Assembly: GCA_038207155.1 (NCBI GenBank)
Contig: JBBRAB010000025.1
Coordinates: forward strand, 5,914 to 69,913
Length of the DNA: 64,000 nucleotides
Reading direction: 5' to 3'
Source of the DNA: FEN-1139 sp038207155
Lineage (GTDB): Bacteria; Myxococcota_A; Polyangia; Polyangiales; Polyangiaceae
Every line of letters begins with the position of its first letter. Positions within the stretch are counted from its first letter, which is position 1. Below, piece by piece: positions 42,189 through 51,381 of this stretch. The position numbers and the translations under genes are program-made. The notes under the pieces were generated by a model that saw nothing but the letters and a program-made list of their open reading frames with translations, was not told the DNA's origin and made no database searches.

Positions 42189-42266
42189 AGGTGACGCGCC
42201 GCTCGCGGTTGCACGGACGTCAGCTCATCAAGGTGACGCGCCGCTCGCGGTTGCACGGACGTCAGC
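42189..42266 (-). repeat. Tandem direct repeat copying the 3' end of a lipoprotein gene
   Basis: A 36-bp segment (AGGTGACGCGCCGCTCGCGG, then TTGCACGGACGTCAGC) occurs identically at 42189-42224 and 42231-42266, period 42. The right copy contains the TGA stop (42262-42264) of the minus-strand lipoprotein gene. Confidence 0.9.
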
Positions 42267-43227
42267 GAAACTCAGCGGAACGAGTCACCTTGACTTTGCC
42301 CTTACCGGACACGACGAGGGTGCCCTTTTTGGCATTCTCGATCTCTCCGCTGGCGACCACAGTGCCAGTCAGATTGGCGGAGCGAACCCAGCCCGTGGCT
42401 AAGTCGACCTCGAGCGGTCCAGTGAGGTCGAGCTCAAAAGTCGTCTTGAGACTCACGATGCGGGTCGTCGCGTGAACCTCGAGCAAGACCGTCGGCCGCG
42501 GCCCGGATTTCTGCTCTTTAATTGTGGCTTCGACCTTGGCCTTGGTGGCGTCGACGCCCGGGAGTTCCCCGAGTAGCGCGCGGGTGAGCGCGACCGAGCG
42601 CGGCAAAGAGGCTCCGGGGGTCTTGGCGTCGAGCAGCGCGGCGCGCAGCGGGCTCTTTCCACCAACCCAGCCATATTCGGCCTCCACTGCGCGCTGCTCG
42701 TCGCTCGACAGTTTTTCGTCCTGTCCGCGCGAGAACGTGAGTTTGCCCGCGGCGGCAGTCGCGAGGTAGGTCTTGCCGTCCGTGGGTACACGATACTCAA
42801 GCCCGAGCAGCGGCTTGGCTTCCCACTTTCCGTACACGACCTGCAGCTCCGTCATGAGCTCATCCTTGACCGTCTTGACGCGCAGACTGCGCTCTTCGGC
42901 AAACGACCACTGGCCGCTCTGGACGCCAGCCGAGCCGCCCTTTTTAGTTGTGAGATTGAGGTCAAAATCGAGCTCAATTGCCCGGCGATCCAGCAGCTGA
43001 AGCCCGGCCTTCACCAAGGCTTCGTTGGCAGCTGAGGCGCCCGCGGGCTTAGCTGCTTGCGTCGAAGATGCCGCAGCGTTCGGAGCCGCAGTTGAGGTGA
43101 CCGGAGCCGTCGAGGACTCGCTCGTTGCTGGCGTCTCGGAGGGGCCCGACTTTGCCGGCGGGGCCGCTCCTCCGCAGGCCAGGGGAAGAGCGAGAGCGAC
43201 TAGTGAGATGAGAGTGACGCGCTGCAT
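42262..43227 (-). CDS. Hypothetical lipoprotein
   Basis: 321 residues. Lipoprotein signal VTLISLVALALPLACGG, then a Ser/Ala/Pro/Thr-rich linker to residue 65 and a mature domain with alternating beta strands (AIELDFDLNLTTKKGGSAG, VLLEVHATTRIVSLKTTFE, VRSANLTGTVVASGEIENA). The pattern resembles proteins that bind or carry lipids in the periplasm, but no family was recognised and the function is unknown. It lies alone between the glucanase and the beta-propeller operon, convergent with the former and divergent from the latter. Confidence 0.68.
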   Translation of the reverse strand: MQRVTLISLVALALPLACGGAAPPAKSGPSETPATSESSTAPVTSTAAPNAAASSTQAAKPAGASAANEALVKAGLQLLDRRAIELDFDLNLTTKKGGSAGVQSGQWSFAEERSLRVKTVKDELMTELQVVYGKWEAKPLLGLEYRVPTDGKTYLATAAAGKLTFSRGQDEKLSSDEQRAVEAEYGWVGGKSPLRAALLDAKTPGASLPRSVALTRALLGELPGVDATKAKVEATIKEQKSGPRPTVLLEVHATTRIVSLKTTFELDLTGPLEVDLATGWVRSANLTGTVVASGEIENAKKGTLVVSGKGKVKVTRSAEFR

Positions 43228-43455
43228 GGAAAGCTCCTTGGTGGCGCATCCTAATGCGAAATGCCGCCGGCATGCTCAGCAAAGCGCCGCTCACGGTGGC
43301 CGTGGGGCTGTCTCCAACGTGAGTCATGTGGACGTGGCGCACGAGCATGACAGCTCTGTCATGTCGCGGAGAGTCGGGCGGCGCTCGCTCCTCACCAATG
43401 GCGTGCCAAACCCCCGAATACTCTGGCCTGTTCGGGCTGGCACGAATGCTGCTAG

Positions 43456-45228
43456 ATGGGTGACATGGGACGAATACTTCGGCGAGATGGGTTGGTGGTG
43501 CTCGGGGTTGGGTTAGCGACCTCACTGCTAGTGCTTGGGTCGGGATGTGACAGCTCTAGCTCCGACTCCGCTGCGGCTTACGGGGACAAGTCAGGCGAGA
43601 ATGGCGCCACTCCCGGTCTCGGTATCGATCAACCGAGTGGCACCGGGGGCAGTCTCCACGGTGTTGGCGGGGCAGCGCCGGAAGTCGAATCCACTCTGGT
43701 GCTCGAGGCGCCTCAGGCAGGCCTACACTACGTCTATGCGGCCAATCCCGATCGCAACAACGTCTCGGTGATCGACGCCGAGAGCCTGACGATCCACACC
43801 GTGGATACGGGCCGTGAGCCGCGTCACTTGCAGACCCTGCCAGGGCAGGATCGCGCACTGCTCGTGAACCTGTCCTCGGATGAAGTCTCGCTGCTCGACA
43901 CGAAAGCGGGCGTCACCAAGGCCACGCAAACTCCGGTCGGTGCGGGGTCCAACGCGATCGCCGTCTCACCAGACGGCTTGCACGCCGTCGTGTATTTTGA
44001 CGAAACGCGGCGAACGCCCGGCTCAACGATCGCGCAGGTTCAGGAGGTGAGTGTCCTAGGGCTCGCCGATGGCGGGCTGAAGGTGGGACGGGTCGCGGTG
44101 AACTTTGGACCGCGCGCGGTCCTATTCGGAAAGTCACCCAAGGGCTCTCCCGAGGCCTACGTCGTGACCGAAGAGGGGGTCTCGGTGATCGATCTCGGTG
44201 CGATCGACAAAGATGCCAGCGGGCTCATCAGGAGTCGCACGGTGCGCCTCTTCACGGGCACTGCGGGCAAGGATGCGGACGTCTCAGTGACTCCGGACGG
44301 GCGCTGGGCGATCGGTCGTGCCGCCGGCAGCTCGAGGCTGCGCCTGGCGGCGCTCTCCGGCGCTCAAGCGCCGGTGGAGCTTGATGTGTCGACACTGCTG
44401 GGCGCAGCGCCGCCGCCGATGGGCACTGGCGGCACCGTGGGCGCTGGCGGCGCGGCGGGAGCGGGAACGGGAGGTGCCGGCGGTTCCGAGCCGCTCACGG
44501 GGATCACGGATCTCGACCTTGCACCCGACGGCAGCTACGCGCTCTGTGTCGTGCGCGACCGCAACGCGCTGGTGCGCATTCCGGTCCCCGGCGGCTTCAC
44601 TCAGCCGTCGCTCGCGCAGGTCACCAAGATAACGGGCGGGGTAATCGGGCAGACGGTGCTGGATCCCACAGGCCATTGGGCACTTGGGTTCACCACGGCG
44701 AGCCTCACGATTGAACAGATCGTTCGCATCGATCTGAAGGGCACTGAGCCCCCGTATTGGCTCGATCTCCGCAAGTCCGTCGCCGCGGTGGCGTTTTCTG
44801 TTGCGGGTGACCGGGCTCTGGTCGTGCACCAAAAACGCCCAGGGGATCCGAATGCGCCGGGGATTGATCTGGAAACCCAGACCGACCGCTCCAACGGCTA
44901 CACCGTGATCGACATCGAGGCGATGTTTGCCAAGCTGACTCCCACGACGGCTGCACCAACATCGACCCTGCTGGTGCCGGGGCAGCCCTACGCGTTTCTC
45001 ATGTTTGATGCGGCTCCGTGGGAAGTGCATCGCGTGAGTCTGGACACGCTGCTGGTCGACAAGGTCGCGCTGGGTAGCAAACCGATCTCGCTTGGAGTTG
45101 TGCCCAGCGCCAAACGCTTGTTTGTGCCGCAGGAGCATCCGGACGGTCGGATTACGTTCGTCAATTGGACCACACTATTAACGAGCTCGGTCACGGGATA
45201 CGAGCGAAACAGTCAGATTCGGGAGTAG
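43456..45228 (+). CDS. Beta-propeller lipoprotein (YVTN-type)
   Basis: 590 residues. The signal GLATSLLVLGSGCDSSS ends in a lipobox Cys, then a Gly/Ser linker. The body has repeated blades: HYVYAANPDRNNVSVIDAE, GSNAIAVSPDGLHAVVYFD, VSVTPDGRWAIGRAAGSSR, LDLAPDGSYALCVVRDRNA and LDPTGHWALGFTTASLTIE, a seven-bladed propeller with a Gly/Ala insertion (GTVGAGGAAGAGTGG). Such surface proteins usually form partner contacts. ATG 43456 or 43465 are both possible. It is followed 5 nt later by a second propeller gene, giving a three-gene operon. Confidence 0.78.
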   Translation: MGDMGRILRRDGLVVLGVGLATSLLVLGSGCDSSSSDSAAAYGDKSGENGATPGLGIDQPSGTGGSLHGVGGAAPEVESTLVLEAPQAGLHYVYAANPDRNNVSVIDAESLTIHTVDTGREPRHLQTLPGQDRALLVNLSSDEVSLLDTKAGVTKATQTPVGAGSNAIAVSPDGLHAVVYFDETRRTPGSTIAQVQEVSVLGLADGGLKVGRVAVNFGPRAVLFGKSPKGSPEAYVVTEEGVSVIDLGAIDKDASGLIRSRTVRLFTGTAGKDADVSVTPDGRWAIGRAAGSSRLRLAALSGAQAPVELDVSTLLGAAPPPMGTGGTVGAGGAAGAGTGGAGGSEPLTGITDLDLAPDGSYALCVVRDRNALVRIPVPGGFTQPSLAQVTKITGGVIGQTVLDPTGHWALGFTTASLTIEQIVRIDLKGTEPPYWLDLRKSVAAVAFSVAGDRALVVHQKRPGDPNAPGIDLETQTDRSNGYTVIDIEAMFAKLTPTTAAPTSTLLVPGQPYAFLMFDAAPWEVHRVSLDTLLVDKVALGSKPISLGVVPSAKRLFVPQEHPDGRITFVNWTTLLTSSVTGYERNSQIRE

Positions 45229-45233
45229 GGAAG

Positions 45234-46847
45234 ATGCGACGCATTCTTGGATGGGCAGCGCTCGCGCTGCTTGGCGGTGTGGCTTGCGATAACTCGAATT
45301 CACCTGGTGATGGCTTGCCTCGCGTGGTGGATATCGACCAGCTCGGATCCTCGGTCGTCTATATCGACTCGGGTCGTTCGGCTGCCTATTTTGTCGATGT
45401 TGAAGCTGAATCCCTGCGTTCAGCGTCCCGTCGCGTTCCCTTGCGTGCCAACCCTGGGCCTGCCATTCGGCGTCCGGGTAAGGATGAACTGCTCCTCGTG
45501 AGCGAGGGGCAGAAGTCACCCGATGGGGACTGGTCCGAGGTTCCTGCGCTGGCTGAGATCGCGGCTGATGGCTCGGTGAAAACGTTCGATCTAAAGCCAC
45601 GAGCCAGCATGCGACGAGCCAGCATCATGACGCCGACTTCGGACGGCCGCTACGTGCTCGTGACTGGGTCGGCGGTGGGTGATGACCAGTCGATGCTCAG
45701 CAACAGGAACGAAGTGGAGGTCGTGGACCTTGAGGCCAAAGCGGACGCTGACGCGACCCATTCTCGTGCGCTTCGCAGCTTTGTTGGGGATCTGCGAGAA
45801 ACCTACGCGTTCTCGGCCGTCAAGACGCCCGCGGGTACGCTCCCGTTGGCGTTGTTCGGGTTTCCCGGTGGCGTGAGTGTCTGGGATCTGTCGCATCCAG
45901 AGCGTCCGGAGATCAGAGTGGAGATCCCTGAGCTTGGCGCAAGCGCAGGGTTGGCTCGGGTGGTTGCCGATGAGAAAAACGGCAAGATCTACCTGGCGCT
46001 ACCCGGGGTGACGGACGTGTTAGTGCTCACGACGTCGAAAAAACAGGCCAACAGTCTCAATGGCTTTTCGCTCGTGCTCAACCAGCTGTCTGTTGGCTTC
46101 GTCCCACCCACCGATCTGCTCGTTTACACCGATCTCGGTGGTCAGCGGTTGCTCGCCGTTGGCGGGTCCAGCTTGTCGGTGATTGAGTCGGGTTCCAATC
46201 GGGTGACCTCGATTCCGCTGCCGTACCCAGCACGTTCGTTTCTCCCGTTCACCGGCGTTTCTCCGGACTCGCCTGGCGTTGGGCCTCGCGTGCTTGCCTA
46301 TGCGGCTAGCGGCGAGCAAGGCCGAACGGCCTTGGGGGTTAACTTCATCGATCTCGAGGGGCTCGAAGCGCATCGTGACCGTCAGGTGAGCGGCGTGGCT
46401 CTTGCGTCGCCCGTGGTCAAGCTCGAGGATATCTCCTATAAGGAAGCGCATCGGGCGCTGCTGGTGCTCGGCGGGAGTCAGGTTGGTTCGCTTGATCTCG
46501 ACAAGCGTCAGTTTGTCCCGATTTCGGTGAATCTCAGCTGTCCTTCGGGCGGGAGCTGCGTATCTGTCTACCCGGACCGCTGGCATGAGCGGGTCTGGCT
46601 GGTGGCCGATGGCAACTATCGCGTCGGCGCTTTCTCCTTGTCGGATTTCACGACGACGGAGATCGCGCTGGATGATCCGACCTCTGCGTACGGTCCGCTG
46701 TTTTTTGGAGCGGGCGACCAACGTCGTGTCGTGATTCCGCACAACTCGTCGGGCGGTTCCCTGACGGTCTTTAGCGCCGTCGATCAGCGTCGCTCAAAGG
46801 CGCAAGTGCTCGATGGCTTTCTGTTTGAGAGTTGGGGGTTGAAGTGA
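45234..46847 (+). CDS. Second beta-propeller-like lipoprotein
   Basis: 537 residues, ATG 45234 with GGGAG upstream; an earlier in-frame ATG lies in the preceding gene. A lipoprotein signal (RRILGWAALALLGGVACDN) is followed by a body resembling the upstream protein: GRSAAYFVDVEAESLRSAS, FPGGVSVWDLSHPERPEIR, KIYLALPGVTDVLVLTTSK and QRLLAVGGSSLSVIESGSN. It looks like a paralogue with weaker blade motifs. It ends 14 nt before the outer-membrane protein start. Confidence 0.75.
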   Translation: MRRILGWAALALLGGVACDNSNSPGDGLPRVVDIDQLGSSVVYIDSGRSAAYFVDVEAESLRSASRRVPLRANPGPAIRRPGKDELLLVSEGQKSPDGDWSEVPALAEIAADGSVKTFDLKPRASMRRASIMTPTSDGRYVLVTGSAVGDDQSMLSNRNEVEVVDLEAKADADATHSRALRSFVGDLRETYAFSAVKTPAGTLPLALFGFPGGVSVWDLSHPERPEIRVEIPELGASAGLARVVADEKNGKIYLALPGVTDVLVLTTSKKQANSLNGFSLVLNQLSVGFVPPTDLLVYTDLGGQRLLAVGGSSLSVIESGSNRVTSIPLPYPARSFLPFTGVSPDSPGVGPRVLAYAASGEQGRTALGVNFIDLEGLEAHRDRQVSGVALASPVVKLEDISYKEAHRALLVLGGSQVGSLDLDKRQFVPISVNLSCPSGGSCVSVYPDRWHERVWLVADGNYRVGAFSLSDFTTTEIALDDPTSAYGPLFFGAGDQRRVVIPHNSSGGSLTVFSAVDQRRSKAQVLDGFLFESWGLK

Positions 46848-46861
46848 GAAGGATGGCCAGC

Positions 46862-47950
46862 ATGAATCAGCAACGACAGCATTGCTTGGCGGCGGGGCTG
46901 GTTTGCTCGCTGGCTTTGAGCACCGGCGTCGCGGTGGCCCAAACGGCTGCACCCGCGCAGCCAGTAGCGCCAAAGACGGTCGCGACCGCGCAGCCAGTTG
47001 CGCCAAAGACGGTTGCGCCCGCGCAGCCTGCGGCGGCTGCGGCGGGTAGCGCTGGCGCGGCATCTCCCGAGGTGCTTGGCACTGCTGGCAGTTCGACTGC
47101 GGGCGCAGGCTCGCCCGCTGCCGCAAGCTCGGAGGCGCCCCCGGAGATGGTTCCCGTCTGGGTACCCAATCGCGAAACCCCACCTGGGGCTCCCGCCCTG
47201 GCGCAGCCTGAGCCGCGCCAGAAAGCCTCCCCGAATGGCGTTGCGCCTCTGGCACGTTGGCCTCTGCCGGTCGCTCCCGCCGCGCAGCAAGAGCCAGTGG
47301 AGTCCGAGCCGCCTAGGGTCTACGTCTATCGTTTTGCACTAGCGGGAGAAGCGCTAACGACTTGGCAGTCCTCGTCGCGTTACGACATCTTGTCCGATAC
47401 GCGAGCTCCGATTTTGCCCGGTCTTAGTGCTGCTGTTCGGATCGCGGAACTCCCGTCTAAGTTGCGGATTGACGCGGAATTAGGGGCCAATTTCGAGTCG
47501 ACAACGAGTCCGGGCGAATCCAACCGGGCTCTCACCGCCGATGGTCTCAGCGCAACCCCGAACGCCAAGCTGAGCGCGGCGCACTATTGGGCTGGTCTGC
47601 GGGCATCGCGTCCGCTCATTCCTTGGGTGGCACCGCATGTTCGGCTGTGGGGAGGCCTGGCGGATCAGACCGTGGAGGTCCAGTTTCGGAATCAGACAGA
47701 TGCGCTTTACACCCAACGCAATCTCCTGCCCTTTGGCGCGCTGGGAGCTGGTTTTTCGGTATCTTCTCCAGCGCGCTATGTCGCGGGGTTGTCCTTGCTC
47801 GCTGAGGGCGGCTACCGCTTGATGTCAGACGTTGATCTTCAGCCGAAGTGGGAGTCCAGCGACAACCGCATCACGCGGACTGGGCCATCGCTCGGGGATC
47901 TGAGCCGCTCGGGGCCCTACCTGCGGGTGGCTTTGGCGCTGACGTTCTGA
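46862..47950 (+). CDS. Outer-membrane beta-barrel-like protein with Ala/Pro-rich N-terminal linker
   Basis: About 362 residues from ATG 46862, with AGAAGG 8-9 nt upstream. A Sec signal peptide (CLAAGLVCSLALSTGVAVAQ) leads to a low-complexity region with three copies of AQPVAPKTVA-like sequence, then alternating hydrophobic strands (AAVRIAELPSKLRIDAELG, AHYWAGLRASRPLIPWVAP, LSLLAEGGYRLMSDVDL) ending in aromatic LRVALALTF, the C-terminal Phe of barrel proteins. Coupled with the two propeller lipoproteins it suggests a surface complex of barrel plus two lipoproteins. Direct repeats of GCGCAGCCAGT(A/T)GCGCC underlie the linker. Confidence 0.72.
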   Translation: MNQQRQHCLAAGLVCSLALSTGVAVAQTAAPAQPVAPKTVATAQPVAPKTVAPAQPAAAAAGSAGAASPEVLGTAGSSTAGAGSPAAASSEAPPEMVPVWVPNRETPPGAPALAQPEPRQKASPNGVAPLARWPLPVAPAAQQEPVESEPPRVYVYRFALAGEALTTWQSSSRYDILSDTRAPILPGLSAAVRIAELPSKLRIDAELGANFESTTSPGESNRALTADGLSATPNAKLSAAHYWAGLRASRPLIPWVAPHVRLWGGLADQTVEVQFRNQTDALYTQRNLLPFGALGAGFSVSSPARYVAGLSLLAEGGYRLMSDVDLQPKWESSDNRITRTGPSLGDLSRSGPYLRVALALTF

Positions 47951-47965
47951 CTCGTTCCGAATTAT

Positions 47966-47988
47966 GGACCGTCGTACGGCGACGGTCC
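47966..47988. terminator. Bidirectional hairpin after the propeller operon
   Basis: GGACCGTCG-N5-CGACGGTCC, a perfect 9-bp stem between the outer-membrane protein stop and the convergent class II aldolase gene. No T run, so it may act as a factor-assisted terminator or processing site. Confidence 0.5.
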
Positions 47989-48050
47989 GTAGCTCGGCGC
48001 GCGGACAGTCGTGCGGAGGCTCGTGCGGAGGCCCGAGAGAGCTCTGCAGC

Positions 48051-48653
48051 TCAGGCGGGCTCAAGCTCTGCGTGTAGCCGCAAAAGCGCGTCGAGCGCAG
48101 CTTCGGGAGCGCAGCCCCAGGACAGGAGTCCGTCTTGATGACCCGCTAGCGCAATCACGCCGCTTAAGGGGGCAGCGAGCTCTCGCATCACTTGGCTGAC
48201 TGCCAGCGCGAGGGCAGGGGTGCCGTACTCGGCTTGCTTTGAGGTTGAGGCGCGCGTGGCGAGCGCGTGCATCCAGAGCGGCGCTGAGTGAATGTGGAGC
48301 ACGGCGCCTGCCGCCGGGCAGCTCTCGTACAGGGCCGCATGGGACAGGCTCTCACTCGAGGCGCGGCAGGGTCCTTCGACGTCGAGCTGGCCGCTCGCCG
48401 GCTCCGCGCGAAGTACGCGGGTAAAGCCTTCAGCGGCCAGGTGTCGTTCGCCACTGGTCTGCGTGCCGCTGATAACGAATTCACCAGGTGCTGCGGCGCG
48501 CAGGCTGACATTGCCGTAGCCGATGCCGCCCAGGTCCACGCCGAGCCAGCCGCGGCACCACAGCTGCTCGCGTACGCGCTGCAGTTCGCCGAGCTGAGCG
48601 TGGCAGGGCGCCGGACCTTGCCGCCACCGTCCACTGTACTTGATGACGCCTTC
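48051..48653 (-). CDS. Class II aldolase/adducin-like protein
   Basis: About 200 residues from ATG 48653; the frame is open further upstream to 48821 but that part runs into hom. Motifs: IGYGNVSLR (GN-S), VISGTQTSGERHLAAEG, the metal-binding HIHSAPLWMHALA (His-x-His), YGTPALALAVSQVMRELA and GHQDGLLSWGCAPEAA (third His). These are those of L-fuculose-phosphate aldolase relatives, some of which act on sugar phosphates and others in methionine salvage; the substrate is unclear. It lies 80 nt downstream of hom on the same strand. Confidence 0.8.
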   Translation of the reverse strand, partial: EGVIKYSGRWRQGPAPCHAQLGELQRVREQLWCRGWLGVDLGGIGYGNVSLRAAAPGEFVISGTQTSGERHLAAEGFTRVLRAEPASGQLDVEGPCRASSESLSHAALYESCPAAGAVLHIHSAPLWMHALATRASTSKQAEYGTPALALAVSQVMRELAAPLSGVIALAGHQDGLLSWGCAPEAALDALLRLHAELEPA

Positions 48654-48732
48654 CATGGGATTTGCGGCTCGCGGCGCAGCAGCAACAAAGCCCGCCACAC
48701 CGGTGGAGGGCTTCGTCAGCTGGCTGCTGTGA

Positions 48733-50022
48733 CTACAGGCTGATGTCTTCGACGTGAAGCACCACGGTCTTGTCGGCGGTAAAATCCTGTTGATCGATCT
48801 CCGCCACCGCGCGGCGCACATTCTCTTCGCGAGCGTTGCGGGTCAGGATCACGATCGGGATCGGTTCGTCGCCTTCCTGCTGGATGATGGCCGAGATGCT
48901 GATGTCCTCGTCCCCGAGGATCCGTGTGATCTTGGCGAGGATGCCAGCGCGCTCGATGGTGGCGAGGCGTAGGTAGAAACGCGAGCGAATTTCGCCGGAA
49001 TCGAGGCAAGGGAAGTTGTTGGTCGCCGTGTAGCGCACCGCGGAAAACTCGGACTTTTGCGCCATGCCGCCAGCGATGTCGACGATGTCGGCCACCACCG
49101 CAGTGGCCGTCGGTCGCGCTCCCGCGCCGCGACCAACAAATAGCGACTGCCCAAGGAACTCGGATTCGAGCATCACGGCGTTGAACTCATTTTTGACGCT
49201 CGCCAGACTGCACTTTTCGGGGATCAGCGTGGGGTGCACGCGCAGACTCATGGCGCCGTCTTCAAACTTGGCGATCGCCAGCAGCTTGATGATGTAGCCG
49301 AGCTGCTTGGCGTACTTCACGTCAGCGAGCTTGATGGTCTCAATGCCCTCGCGGTAGATCGACCCCGGCGCCGGCACCGAGTCGAACGCCACGCTGGCCA
49401 GCACGTGCAACTTGTGTTGGGCATCGCTGCCGTTGACGTCGAGCGTTGGATCGGCCTCGGCAAAGCCGAGCTCTTGGGCCCGCTTGAGGGCAGCCTCGAA
49501 CGTCCACTCGTCCTCGAACATGCGGGTCAGGATGAAGTTCGTGGTGCCGTTGACAATGCCGTAAATGCGGCGGATCTGGTCGCTGGCGAGGCTCTCGGTG
49601 ATGGCCTTGATGATCGGGATACCGCCCGCCACGCTGGCCTCGAACCGCAGCTCGCGCTTCTGCTCGCGCGCCAGCTTGAAGAGCTCGGCTCCCTTCGCCG
49701 AGAGCAGCGCCTTGTTGGCGGTCACGACGTGCTTGCCCGCGCGCAGCGCAGCGCTGACGATCTCATGGGCGATCGTGGTCCCGCCAACGAGCTCGATCAC
49801 GATGTCGATCTCGGGGTCGTTGATGATGTCGAGGTAGTTCGTGGACAGCAGGCTGCGGTCAACTTCGACCGCGCGCGTTTGCGTGATGTCGATATCCACG
49901 ACGCGGCGCAGCAAAATCTCGACGCCGCTTCTCTGCTCGAGCAGGCGCGAGTACTGCTGCAGCAGGGCGACCATGCCGACGCCAATGACACCAAATCCGA
50001 CTAGACCTACGTTGACCTTCAT
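48733..50022 (-). CDS. hom: Homoserine dehydrogenase
   Basis: 429 residues; reduces aspartate semialdehyde to homoserine, branch point to threonine and methionine. N-terminal NAD(P) site VGLVGFGVIGVGMVALL, substrate motif VVTANKALLSAKG, the signature VNGTTNFILTRM, the ADPTLDVNGSDAQHKL segment with catalytic Lys and Asp, and a C-terminal ACT regulatory domain (about 350-429: RFYLRLATIERAGILAKIT). The length is that of monofunctional ACT-containing enzymes, so threonine feedback is likely. A promoter-like pair precedes it. Confidence 0.95.
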   Translation of the reverse strand: MKVNVGLVGFGVIGVGMVALLQQYSRLLEQRSGVEILLRRVVDIDITQTRAVEVDRSLLSTNYLDIINDPEIDIVIELVGGTTIAHEIVSAALRAGKHVVTANKALLSAKGAELFKLAREQKRELRFEASVAGGIPIIKAITESLASDQIRRIYGIVNGTTNFILTRMFEDEWTFEAALKRAQELGFAEADPTLDVNGSDAQHKLHVLASVAFDSVPAPGSIYREGIETIKLADVKYAKQLGYIIKLLAIAKFEDGAMSLRVHPTLIPEKCSLASVKNEFNAVMLESEFLGQSLFVGRGAGARPTATAVVADIVDIAGGMAQKSEFSAVRYTATNNFPCLDSGEIRSRFYLRLATIERAGILAKITRILGDEDISISAIIQQEGDEPIPIVILTRNAREENVRRAVAEIDQQDFTADKTVVLHVEDISL

Positions 50023-50075
50023 GACATTTCCGACCGTGGTTCAGGGCCCTGGGGCCGACATACACGTCCTGCCGG

Positions 50076-50104
50076 ACTATACACGACAGAGCCCCGGGCG
50101 CGAA
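50076..50104 (-). promoter_or_regulatory. hom: Candidate promoter of hom
   Basis: On the minus strand TTCGCG (50099-50104) and TATAGT (50076-50081) are separated by 17 nt, about 54 nt before the hom ATG. The -10 is strong; the -35 is weak. Confidence 0.4.
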
Positions 50105-50221
50105 CCTCAGGCCATTGCTGATCACAGGGTGCGCGCGAAGGGACGCGTGCCGCGCCGCCGGTCAAGCGGAGTTCCCGGCATATTTTGGTTGTTCTGACGG
50201 CGTGGCTGACGCGGTTGGCGC

Positions 50222-51319
50222 TCATCGCGACAGGGCGAGGAGTCGATCGAGCACATTGCGAACGTCCATGGAGCCACCCACGCGACCACGTCGGCGTCCG
50301 CCGCGCGGGTCCTCCGACTCGAGCATGAGGGATTGCTCGATGCGCGTGATGCCGCCGTGCAGGGCGCGTGCGCGCGCCTCGGGGGCGAGCGCGGGAAAGC
50401 GCGCCGTAAGTCTGGCCTCCAGATCTCCCGCGGGTCCGGCCAGGCGCGGATCCAAACTGAGCTGCTCAGTGAAGTCTGCTTCGGGGCCCGCCGCCCAGAG
50501 CTTGCGCGTCTCTTCGGGCTGGAGCTGTCCGTCGGAGTTGGCGTCCCCGAAGATGAGCTCGTCAGTTTGATCCCCGTCGGCATTGAGATCGAACTCGAGA
50601 CGGGCCTCCGAGAGGCGATACGAAAACAGCGGGCGCTCCGGCGGGGACTCGTTGGCCGTCGCGCCACTGTTGGCCACGATGCCCCCGACGAGCTCCTCGT
50701 CGCTCTTGTCCGTTTGGACCGCGGTGTCGGTCACCCTCGACGAAAACACCTGCTGGCGCAGCGAGAAATTTCCTTCGGCGTCGCTGTCTCCGCTGCCGAG
50801 CCGTCCGTCGCCGTCGCGATCGAGCGACAGCCACACGAGCTCTGCGAGCCGCGTGGCCTCCGGGGGGCGCGTCTTGCGGCGGTCGACCGAGAGCTGCTCA
50901 AAATACGCCTCGGCGCTCATGGCGGGCGGGGCGAAGAGCCGGGTACCCGGATAGGGATCCGTGAAGTCCGGACCCTGGGGAGCACCCGCGAGGTTGGCGA
51001 GGCCGGCGGGGCTGGCGCTTGGCGTGATGTCAGCGAAAAAGCCAAGACAGGCCGGCGCGGCTCGCACGATAAAGCGATAGCTGTCAGGCGCGCCTAGCGT
51101 CGGCTTTTTGCGCAGTACTAGGCCGCCGTCGGAGAGCTCTGTGCGAACGCGCCGCAGCGCTGCTTCCGCCTGGAGCTTTGGCGCTTTCGCTGGAGGTGCC
51201 TCCGCGCCGCTCTCGCTTGACGCAGCGGGGCTCGGGGCCTGAGCCAGGCCCCCCGACGCCACCGCAGCGCTGAACGTCACCACGCCGCACCAAACCCAAA
51301 GCGATCGACTGTTCGACAT
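50222..51319 (-). CDS. Secreted protein with EF-hand-like calcium loops
   Basis: 365 residues with a signal peptide (VTFSAAVASGGLAQ). The C-terminal half contains Asp/Asn/Gly loops of EF-hand/dockerin type: LDRDGDGRLGSGDSDAEG (about residue 165) and LNADGDQTDELIFGDANSDG (about 244), each with D-x-D-x-D spacing, and a final Arg/Gly-rich stretch (EDPRGGRRRGRVGG). The middle has an ACLGFF-containing region without a recognised domain. Probably a calcium-stabilised extracellular protein. It is encoded upstream of hom but 199 nt away, so likely separate. Confidence 0.68.
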   Translation of the reverse strand: MSNSRSLWVWCGVVTFSAAVASGGLAQAPSPAASSESGAEAPPAKAPKLQAEAALRRVRTELSDGGLVLRKKPTLGAPDSYRFIVRAAPACLGFFADITPSASPAGLANLAGAPQGPDFTDPYPGTRLFAPPAMSAEAYFEQLSVDRRKTRPPEATRLAELVWLSLDRDGDGRLGSGDSDAEGNFSLRQQVFSSRVTDTAVQTDKSDEELVGGIVANSGATANESPPERPLFSYRLSEARLEFDLNADGDQTDELIFGDANSDGQLQPEETRKLWAAGPEADFTEQLSLDPRLAGPAGDLEARLTARFPALAPEARARALHGGITRIEQSLMLESEDPRGGRRRGRVGGSMDVRNVLDRLLALSR

Positions 51320-51381
51320 GACGCCAGCCTTTCATCTGCAACTTGCGACTCTGCCCGCCGCACAGAGCGCGACCCACCAGG

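Noticed and set aside
48010..48034. 12-bp direct repeat GTGCGGAGGC near the class II aldolase 3' end
   Set aside because: It does not span the stop and is short enough to be chance in high-GC DNA.
48654..48821. Longer N-terminus of the class II aldolase gene
   Set aside because: The extension overlaps hom and lacks similarity to the family; the ATG at 48653 fits the domain start better.
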